Below, piece by piece: positions 51,904-60,200 of a DNA stretch of 63,127 nt. The notes under the pieces are model-generated. The model made no database searches. It had not been told where the DNA came from and saw nothing but the letters and a program-made list of their open reading frames with translations. Numbering within the stretch: the first letter of the stretch is position 1; each line of letters starts with the position of its first letter. The translations under genes were made by a program, and so were the position numbers. The DNA is from Paenibacillus antri (lineage in GTDB: Bacteria > Bacillota > Bacilli > Paenibacillales > YIM-B00363): assembly GCF_005765165.1 (NCBI RefSeq), contig NZ_VCIW01000031.1, positions 1-63,127 of the forward strand, given 5' to 3'.

Positions 51904-52458
51904 TCATGCCGCCGCTTGGAAACGCCCCGCTTGCTTCTTCGTCTTCCCGGTTAACGCGTAATACCCGAGTCCGACGTAGCTGAGTCCCCACGGCACCGTC
52001 GACCAATCCGTGACGACCGGGACGAACGACAGCGCCGGGAACGCCAGGTAGAGCGCGAGCGTCCAGATCGGGTACACGCGCGCCCGCGCCGTCGCCGCGG
52101 CGAAGCCGATCATCCCGACGAGCGCCGTCAGCGAATTGACGGTTTGCATCGCGCCTACGTCGAAGCCGTTCGCCGCCGTCGCCCCGAGCATCGTCGTCCA
52201 GACGAGCGCGGCCGTCAACGTACTGCTGATCGAGATCAGCACGACGGAGACGAAGCCGAGGATTCCGGCTCGGTGCGACTGATGCAGATGCACGCCGAAG
52301 ATGCCGATCCCCATCAGCAAGCATGCGACGAGCCCGAACGCGAGCTCCGGTCCGCTGTCCACGCCCCAAATCGCCGCGCTCGGCGCCATCCCGATTCTAG
52401 CCGCCCCGCCGAGCAGCGCGAGCAGCCCCAGCGCCTTCGTCACTTGTTCCGTATTCAT
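51904..52458 (-). CDS. small integral membrane protein, unknown function
   Basis: A 184-residue protein with about six hydrophobic helices (ALGLLALLGGAARIGMAPSAAIW, ELAFGLVACLLMGIGIFGVHL, GILGFVSVVLISISSTLTAALVW and others). The tail TGKTKKQAGRFQAAA is basic. It resembles DUF-type four-to-six-helix proteins of Firmicutes but no family can be named safely. ATG at 52458 has GAGAGG upstream. It ends at a terminator before the NarL kinase gene, so it is monocistronic. Confidence 0.75.
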   Translation of the reverse strand: MNTEQVTKALGLLALLGGAARIGMAPSAAIWGVDSGPELAFGLVACLLMGIGIFGVHLHQSHRAGILGFVSVVLISISSTLTAALVWTTMLGATAANGFDVGAMQTVNSLTALVGMIGFAAATARARVYPIWTLALYLAFPALSFVPVVTDWSTVPWGLSYVGLGYYALTGKTKKQAGRFQAAA

Positions 52459-52682
52459 CGCGAATGTCCTCTCCTCTCGTTGCGTTCCACTGTGGCGGAA
52501 CGCTTTCTCAGCATAGCAACCGCCGCGTCCCGCCGTCATGGGGACGGCGTCCCGGCGGCCGGGAACCTGCGTCGGTTCGGCAGGAAAACATTCGGAAACA
52601 AATCATTTACTTCCTTACGAGAACATACTATTCTTAATAATGAACGAATTTGTAGTTAATAACGAACGAGAGGTGCGTGATT

Positions 52683-53099
52683 TTGAGCGTAGTCAAAAAA
52701 ACGATCTGTCTCATCGCCTTGCTCAGTTGCCTTCTATCCCCTTCGGCCGCGCTTGCGTCTACCGACTCCAAGCCCTTACCCTCGAGTAAAGTTCTTACCT
52801 TCGGCTCGTTTTTCGATGACCTCTTTTCCCTGTTCAAGAAGGACTATGGCCACGGCGGAAACAACGGAAACGGCGGCGGCGGCAAGAACGACGACGGGAA
52901 GGACAAGGATCGCGGCAACGACCGTGGCGGCGGGAAGGGCGGCGGCAAGGACGATGACTGGCGGGACCACGGGGGCGGCGGCAAGGACGACGACTGGTGG
53001 GATGACGACAAGTGGGACGACTGGTGGGAAGATTGCTGGGGAAACGACGACGGCCACACGGATTCTAAGAAAATATGGGAGAAGTATTACAAGTGGTAG
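52683..53099 (+). CDS. secreted Gly/Asp/Trp-rich low-complexity protein
   Basis: A 138-residue protein with a clear signal peptide (KKTICLIALLSCLLSPSAALA). The mature part has a short unique region (LTFGSFFDDLFSLFKK). Then come repeats rich in G, D, K and N, and tryptophan-acidic blocks (GKDDDWRDH, GKDDDWWDDDKWDDWWEDCW). TTG at 52683 is chosen because AGAGGTG lies 7 bases before it; GTG at 52677 overlaps that site. It resembles a metal-binding or surface-matrix peptide; no family is recognised. A terminator follows. Confidence 0.72.
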   Translation: MSVVKKTICLIALLSCLLSPSAALASTDSKPLPSSKVLTFGSFFDDLFSLFKKDYGHGGNNGNGGGGKNDDGKDKDRGNDRGGGKGGGKDDDWRDHGGGGKDDDWWDDDKWDDWWEDCWGNDDGHTDSKKIWEKYYKW

Positions 53100-53107
53100 T
53101 TGAATCA

Positions 53108-53157
53108 TAGCCTGTAGACGCGCGCTCGTTGGGGACGGAGTCTACAGGCTATTTTCT
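53108..53157 (+). terminator. terminator of the Gly/Asp/Trp-rich gene
   Basis: AGCCTGTAGAC and GTCTACAGGCT form an 11-bp stem followed by ATTTTCTG. Confidence 0.8.
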
Positions 53158-53250
53158 GTTGCGGGCTCGCCGGAGGGGTGACCGCTCCGGCGAGTCCTGC
53201 GGATACGCGCATTTTTGCGCTTACAGCGCTACCTCTACGGCCGGCCGCAA

Positions 53251-53290
53251 CAAAAAACCAGCCGTCCGGCCAAAGAGGCCGGGCGGCTGG
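53251..53290 (-). terminator. terminator of the coiled-coil zinc-ribbon gene
   Basis: On the minus strand CCAGCCGCCCGGCC TCTTT GGCCGGACGGCTGG is followed by TTTTTTG. Confidence 0.88.
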
Positions 53291-53302
53291 CTGCTGCGCG
53301 CG

Positions 53303-53716
53303 TTACGCTTCGCGGTTGTCGGCGACGCCGGTCGCGTCGATGTTGATGACCTCCTGGGAGGCGTCGAGGTCCTGCGGGCGGCCGCAGGCCGGGCAATAGT
53401 TCGCGTCGCCCGGCACCGCCTTGCCGCAGGAGCACGTCTTCTCGTTGCGGACGTACCGCATCTGGCGCTCCAGCGTAGCGATGTCCTGCTTCAAGCCGCT
53501 GACGGCGCTGCACCACTCCTCGACCCGCGCCTCCGCGAGCGACGGATCGCCGGCCGCGCGAGCTTCGTACACTTCTTGACCGATCAGCGTCATATATTTC
53601 TCGATCTCGCGCTTGCGCACCGTAATTTGCGCGGCGAGCTTCGTCATCTCGACCGTCTGCTGCGCGACGTCGGCCGCCTTGGACGCGCCGGACTTCAACT
53701 TCTTCAACAGATCCAT
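53303..53716 (-). CDS. zinc-ribbon/coiled-coil protein
   Basis: A 137-residue protein. About 1-95 is a helical, probably coiled-coil region (LLKKLKSGASKAADVAQQTVEMTKLAAQITVRKREIEKYM). A zinc ribbon follows with CSCGKAVPGDANYCPACG. It is a common Firmicutes architecture (YjcZ-unrelated, often near envelope genes) with unknown function, probably an adaptor at the membrane. ATG at 53716 follows GGAGGAGG. Monocistronic, with its own terminator. Confidence 0.82.
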   Translation of the reverse strand: MDLLKKLKSGASKAADVAQQTVEMTKLAAQITVRKREIEKYMTLIGQEVYEARAAGDPSLAEARVEEWCSAVSGLKQDIATLERQMRYVRNEKTCSCGKAVPGDANYCPACGRPQDLDASQEVINIDATGVADNREA

Positions 53717-53837
53717 CGATCGATCTTCCTCCTCCCGACCTTCTCCCCTCATTATCGGAAGGGCGGCGGGCCGTTGTCAATCCGTCCGGAGGCGGAGGCG
53801 GCTCGGAGGAAGCGCGCCGAACCGGTCGTCCGACGCT

Positions 53838-54119
53838 TCAAGCCGGACGCCCTCCGCTCTGCCGCAAAATTTGATCGGCGATGCCCTTGACCATCGGGCA
53901 GCCGATCAACGACGGCTTTTTCAAACAGGTGATTGTCAATCCTCCGTTATTCTGATTCCATGAATAGTGAAAATTGAGGCTCATGCCGCCCTTGCGAATC
54001 GAAAATTCGCCGGAAGGCGCGTTCGGGATATGGAACCCTTCCTTCTGTGCCAACGATCGAAGCGTCCGGAACACTTCCCCCGTGACGTTCGTGTATTTCC
54101 ATGGATCGCATGCAGCCAA
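53838..54119 (-). CDS. small hypothetical protein, 93 aa
   Basis: A 93-residue protein with a helix-rich N-terminal half (GEVFRTLRSLAQKEGFHIP) and a beta-rich C-terminal half with repeated N/S (LNFHYSWNQNNGGLTITCLKKPSLIGC). It has two cysteines near the C terminus. No family is recognised. TTG at 54119 follows AGGAGG by 7 bases, a strong ribosome site. It lies downstream of and on the same strand as the giant synthase gene but after its terminator. Confidence 0.7.
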   Translation of the reverse strand: MAACDPWKYTNVTGEVFRTLRSLAQKEGFHIPNAPSGEFSIRKGGMSLNFHYSWNQNNGGLTITCLKKPSLIGCPMVKGIADQILRQSGGRPA

Positions 54120-54198
54120 CGTCGTTCCTCCTCCACACGATATGCTCCATACAGTGTATTACCGAAGGGAGTTGTCTCATGTGCGGACAAGACGCGAA

Positions 54199-54233
54199 GA
54201 GAGCCCCCGTCCGTCGCCGGCCGGGGGCTCTCC
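54199..54233 (-). terminator. terminator of the beta-glucan synthase gene
   Basis: On the minus strand AGAGCCCCC..GGGGGCTCT forms a 9-bp stem just after the stop; the U-tract is weak (CTTCGC). Confidence 0.55.
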
Positions 54234-54244
54234 AACACACACCG

Positions 54245-57200
54245 CTATATCGTTACTTCCACCAAGTGCTCCGCGCCGTCGTCCCGCAGCTCGACGTACG
54301 CCGCGTCCGCGCGATCGACGTCCGCGCCGTCGATCCGCAGCCGGGGCGCCGCCCCAGAGGCGTCCGGCCGGCGGACGGCGATCGCGTACCGCGTACCGCC
54401 GAACCGGTACGTCGCCGAGTACCCCGGCCAATCGGAGGGCAGGCACGGATCGATGTACAGCCGGTCGGCTCTGCGGCGCAAGCCCAAGATCCACTCCAGC
54501 CCGATCTGATACATCCATCCCGCCGCGCCGGTGTACCACGTCCAGCCGGCATGACCCTCGTGAGGAGCCGCGGTGTAGACGTCGGCCGCCACGGCGTACG
54601 GCTCGCCGACGTATCGGCGCACCTCCTGCTCGGTGCGGGTATGGTTGATCGGGTTAAGCATATGGAACAGCTCGAACGCCTTATCCCCTTGGCCGAGCTG
54701 CGCCCACGCCATAATGCCCCAGAGAACGCCGTGCGTGTATTGGGCGCCGTTCTCCCGGATGCCGGGCGGATAGCCTTGAATATATCCCGGGCTCGGCTCC
54801 GTCCGGTCGAACGCCGGCGTCAGCAGCCGCACGACGGACAGCTCCCGATCGACGAGCTCGCGGTCGAACGACGCCATCGCCTGCAGCGCCCGCTCCTTCG
54901 GCGCGGCGCCGGAGATGACCGACCACGACTGCGCGATGGCGTCGATGCGGCACTCGGCGTTCTCGATCGAGCCGAGCCACGTCCCCGCGTCGGTGAATGC
55001 CCGGCGGTACCACTGCCCGTCCCAGCCGTGCGCGTGCAGCGCCTCGGCGAACTTGCCGCGGGCGTCGCGATACGCCGCGGCCCGGTCGGGCTCCCCGCGC
55101 GCCTCGGCGATCGGCTCGAACCGGCGCAGCACGTCGCAGAGAAACCAGCCGAGCCAGACGCTCTCGCCGCGGCCTTCGTCGCCGACGAGGTTCATGCCGT
55201 CGTTCCAATCGCCGACGCCGATGAGCGGCAGCCCATGCTCGCCGATGCGCGACAGCGCCTTATCGATCGCGCGCACGCAGTGATCGTACACGGTGCCGAC
55301 GTTGCCGGAGCGCCGCGTCTCCTCGTAGCGCTCATGCTCGCCCTCGCGGAGCGCATCGCTCGTCAGGTACGGCGCCGTCTCCTCGAACAGCGTCTCGTCG
55401 CCCGTATGCTCGACGTATCGGGACGTCACGTACGGAAGCCACAGCAGGTCGTCCGAAAACAGTGTCCGGATGCCCCGCTCCGTCTCCTCGTGCCACCAGT
55501 GCTGCACGTCGCCCTCTTCGTATTGATGCGCCGCGTGAATGAGCACTTGGCGGCGCGTCAGCTCCGGCATCGTATGCAGCATCGCGAGCGAATCCTGCAG
55601 CTGGTCGCGGAAGCCGTATGCCCCGCCCGCCTGGTAGAAGGCGGTCCGCGCCCACATGCGGCACGCGAGCGACTGGTACAGCAGCCAGCCGTTCATCATC
55701 ACGTCGGTTTCCGGGGACGGCGTAGACACTTGCGTTTGGCCGAGCGTCCGCTCCCAGAACGCTTCCGCCTCGGCATACGCCCGTCCGCAGACGGCGGCGT
55801 CCGCGTACTTCGCCGCAAGGTTCGCCGCTTCCTCCTCCGACGCCCCGCAGCCGAGCAGGACGTACAACTCCCGCTCCTCGCCCGGCGCCAGCGCGAAGGT
55901 CCGCCGGACGGCCCCGCAAGAGGCGTAATGCACGCCCGTTCGGCAGGACAGCCGCTCGCGTTCCATGGCCGCCGGCATCGACGCGTCCCGATTGCGTCCG
56001 ATAAACTCGAGTTGATCGCCCGTCCAGGAGAGCTCCGAGACATCGTCTTCGTTCCCGAAAATGCCCAAAAACCCCGTCGCCTCGCGGAACGTCTCCTGAT
56101 ACGTATTCCGCGCCGTCAAGATGCGCGCCTCCGCGTTCCACGCCGTCGCGATGTACGACGCGTTCGCCGGCCGCTGCACGCCGAGCACCCACTCGGCGTA
56201 ATACGTCAGCGACAGGCGGCGCGGCGCGGCGCCGTCGTTGCGGACGCGAAGCTTCATGATCTTCACCGGGTCTTCGAGCGGCACGAACAGGGTCAGCTCA
56301 TGGCGCACCCCATGACGCGCGTGCTCGAACCGCGTATACCCGCGGCCGTGCTCGACGGCGTACGATTCCCCTTCGGCGCCGGCCGGCGCGACGGTCCAGC
56401 TGTCTCCCCTCTCCTCGTCCCGAAGATACCCGAGCTCCGTCGGCGGGTCGAGCACCGGATCGTTCGACCACGGCGTCAGCTTGCACTCCCGGCTGTTCCG
56501 CCACCACGTATAACCCGTACCGAGCTCGGAGACGAGAAAGCCGAAGGTCGGATTGGCGATGACGTTGATCCACGGCGCCGGCAAGGGATTGCCGCTCTTC
56601 AGCAGCAGCCGGTACGACTTGCCGTCGGCCGAGAAGCCGCCCCAGCCGTTGGCGAACCGCCATTCCGCTTCCCTCGCGTCGATCGGCGACCCGACGGAGC
56701 GCTCCTCCGGCAGGGCAACCGTCTCCAGCTTCGGCGGCCAAGCGCCGCGCTCGTCCCGCCGCGGCAGCCGCAGCTGCGCGGCGAGGCTCGGTCCGCCCGC
56801 CTTCAGAATGACCCGCGCGACGGAAAACAGCAGCGTGCGGTCCTCGTCGGGAATCGAGTTCGCCGGGATGACGTGAATGCCTGCCGCGCCGGCGCCGAAC
56901 CGGTCGACGCCGTGCTCGACGGCGCGCTGCAGCGCGTCCTGCAAGTCCTGATAATACCCGCCGTCGGATTCGTTCAGCAGCACGAGATCGAACGACAGGC
57001 CGAGCCGGCGCAAATATTCGTGCCCCGTCAGCAGCTTCAGCACGAACGGCAGATGGCTCCGGTTGTCGATCGTCGTCAGGACGACCGGACGGTCGCCGGA
57101 GACGCCGTACGCCCACAGCCCCGACTGCCCCTTCGCGTTCCGCGCGATATGCGCTTCCCGCTCGCCGCGCAGCGGCGGCGTATACAGCACTTGGCCGGCG

Positions 57201-60200
57201 AACTTCTGGAAGCCAACGGCTTCCTTATGCGACAGGTTCAAGTTCCGCAGCTCGATGCGGGTCCGGTTCCATGCCATCTGGAACGCGCGCTCCGCCTCGA
57301 TCGCGTTCGCGAGCCGCATGACGACGCCGGTCGCGGCGTCTCGGGTGTCCGCGACCGCGGTGACGGCGAACAGCTGCACCGACTTCCCCGCATCGACGCG
57401 CACGCGCCGCCGCATGACGAACGCCGGGTCGGCCACAGAGCCCGCCTTCCCGCCGAGCCGCCGCCGAATCGACTGCGGCTCCGCCAAGCCGCTGCCGCGG
57501 CCGACGAACGCGGCCCGGTCGGTCTCGTATTCGGCCGGCCCGATCGCCGATCCGTCCGCCGCGAGCGTATGCGCCGCCCACAGCGTCTTATCCTTCGATT
57601 CGCGCGGACGCCGGCCGGCGACGAGGCAAGACGCGTCCTCGTCGAACGCCGTGCGCACGAACAGCTTGCTGAAGGCCGGATGCGCGTCGTCCGCGATCGG
57701 CGAAGCGAGCGACAGCTCCGCGAACGTCGTCACCTCGAGCACCTTCGGCGCGTCGCCGTCGTTCGTAAGCGTCAGCCGGCGCACCTCCGCGTTCACCTCC
57801 GGCGACACGCATACCTCCAGCGTCGTCCGGACGGCGCCGTCTTTCCGCGAGAACGTCGCCCGCTCCAGCTCGAAAGAGACCAGCATCTCGTCGGGCGCCG
57901 TCCGGCACGGCTGATAGCCCGCCGACCACAGCTTGTCCGCTTCGACGTCGCGAATGTAGACGTAGCTACCCCAAGGGTCGCGCACCGGGTCTTCCCTCCA
58001 ACGGGTGACCGCGACGCCCTCGAAGCGGCTGAAGCCCCCGCCGGCGTTCGTCACGACGACCGAGTACTTGCCGTTCGACAGCACGGCCGCTTCCGGCACC
58101 CGCGTCTGCGCGGTCGTAAACTCCCGCACCTCCGCCGGATCCGGCGCCATCCGCTCGTGCGGCTCGTGCACCCGGCGCAGCTCCGGGTGCTTGATGAGCG
58201 CCGGCTTCGCCGGCAGCCGCTCTTGCAGCAGCAGCTCGGCGGCGCGCACTTCCTTGTCGCGGTGGAAGCGGTCGATCATCGTCCTTTCCAACAACAGGTT
58301 GGACAACGTCAGGAACGCCATCCCCTGATGATGCGCCATGAAGCTCTGCACGACCATGTGCTTCTTGCCCTCGGGCATGCGCTCCGGCGTAAAGTCCATC
58401 GCCTCGTAATACCCGTACTTGCCGCGGGTGCCGAGCGACGCCATCCGTTGCAGCGACCGCATCCCCTCCCGCTTCGCCCACGGCAGCGCCATGATCGTAG
58501 CGTACGGCGCGAGCACCAGATCCTCCTCGAGCCCGCGCTTGAAGCCGAGCCCGGGCACGCCGAACGCGCGGTATTGATAGTTCAGCTGGTGATCGTACGC
58601 GAAGAAGCCCGATTCGGAAATGCCGAACGGCACGTCCCGCTGCTTCGCGTATTCGATCTGCCGGTCGACGACGGCGCGGTACGTGCTGTCCCACACCGTG
58701 TTCCGGTACGTGCGCATGAGCAGCCACGGCATCAAATATTCGAACATCGTGCCGGACCACGACAACAGCACCGGACGGCCGCCCGCCTTCGTCATCGTCC
58801 GTCCGAGCGCGTTCCAGTGCGAGACGGACACTTGGCCGAGCGCGATCGCGACGAAGCTCGCCTGCCGCGCCTCCGACGCCATCAGGTCGTACAGCACCGT
58901 ATCCCGCTCCTGCCGCGTCACGTGGTAGCCGAGCGAGAACAAATTCGACTTCGTGTCGAACAGCGGACGGAAGTTCGTCTTGTGCACGAGCGCGTCGAGA
59001 CGCGCCGCGAGTCGTCCGCCCCGCTCCGCCACTCCGGTCCGCGGATGCCGCCCTCTCGCGCGCGGCGCGAGCTCTTCGGCGAACGCCACTTGGAATTCGT
59101 CCCGCCCTCGGCCCCGCGCGCCGGTCTCGCTCGGGCCTTCGCCGCCCCCGGCGACCTCCGCCTGCAGCCATTCGACCAGCCCTTGGCGGACCGCCATCAA
59201 GCACGCGACGAAGTTGCCGGAGTCGACCGTCGACACGTACACCGGGTGCAGCGGCGCGAGCGTCGTCGTGTCGTACCAGTTGTAGAGATGGCCCTCCCAC
59301 TTCTCCATCCGTTCGATCGTGTCCACCGTTCGTTCCAGCCGCTCCACGAGCCCTTCGGTATCGATGAAGCCGAAATCGCGCGCCGCGACCGCGCACGTCA
59401 TATACAGCCCGATATTCGTCGGGGACGTGCGGTGCGCGACGCCGTTGGCCGGCTCGATCTGCACGTTGTCCGGCGGCAGGTAATGGTCCTCCGCCGTAAC
59501 GAAGTGTTCGTAGAACGTCCAGATGTCCTGCGATAACGCGCGCAGCTCGGCCTCTTCCTGTTGGGTAAAGGCTTCCGTCTCCAGCTTCGCCGGCCGGTCG
59601 AGCCAACGTACGGCGAGCGGCGCCGCCAGCCAGATCGCGGCCAGCAGGACGCCGATCGCCGCGACGACGCCGTTCGTCACTTCGACGCCGCCGAGCGTCG
59701 TCAGCGCCGACGCCGCGACGAGCAGCGCGAGCGCGGCGCCGCCGGCGAAGCCGACGAGCGCCGGCGCCCCCTTCGCGCCGCTGCTGCGCTCGACCTCGGC
59801 TTGGCTGACCCACTCGAGCAGGCACCGCTTCGACACGTACAGCCGGTGCAGCGTGCGCGCGATCGCATCCGCCATGAGCGCCGCCTGGAACGGCAGCGTC
59901 AGCAGCGCGACCGCCGCGTGTCCGAACGAGACGGCGAGGCTGCGGGGCCTCTGGACAAGCGCGACCGGGGCGAGCAGCTGCCGCGCCACGGGCAGCAGCA
60001 GCGTCGCGAAGACGACCGCGTACCAACGGATCGCCGGTCCGGGCAGCGCCGGCGCCAGCAGCAGGATCGCCATCAGCGCCGGCGAGACGAGGCTGCGCCG
60101 CAGGTTATCGACGATCTGCCAGCGCGTCAGCGCCGACAGATCGATCGGCGCAGGCGCGCCGCGCCTGTCCGGTCCCTTGGCGCGGAGCCACGGCAGCAGC

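Noticed and set aside
54101-59536. 1811-codon plus-strand ORF opposite the beta-glucan synthase
   Set aside because: Its composition is arginine/leucine-rich shadow sequence, it has no recognisable domain or ribosome site, and it mirrors a clear coding gene. High GC creates long antisense ORFs.
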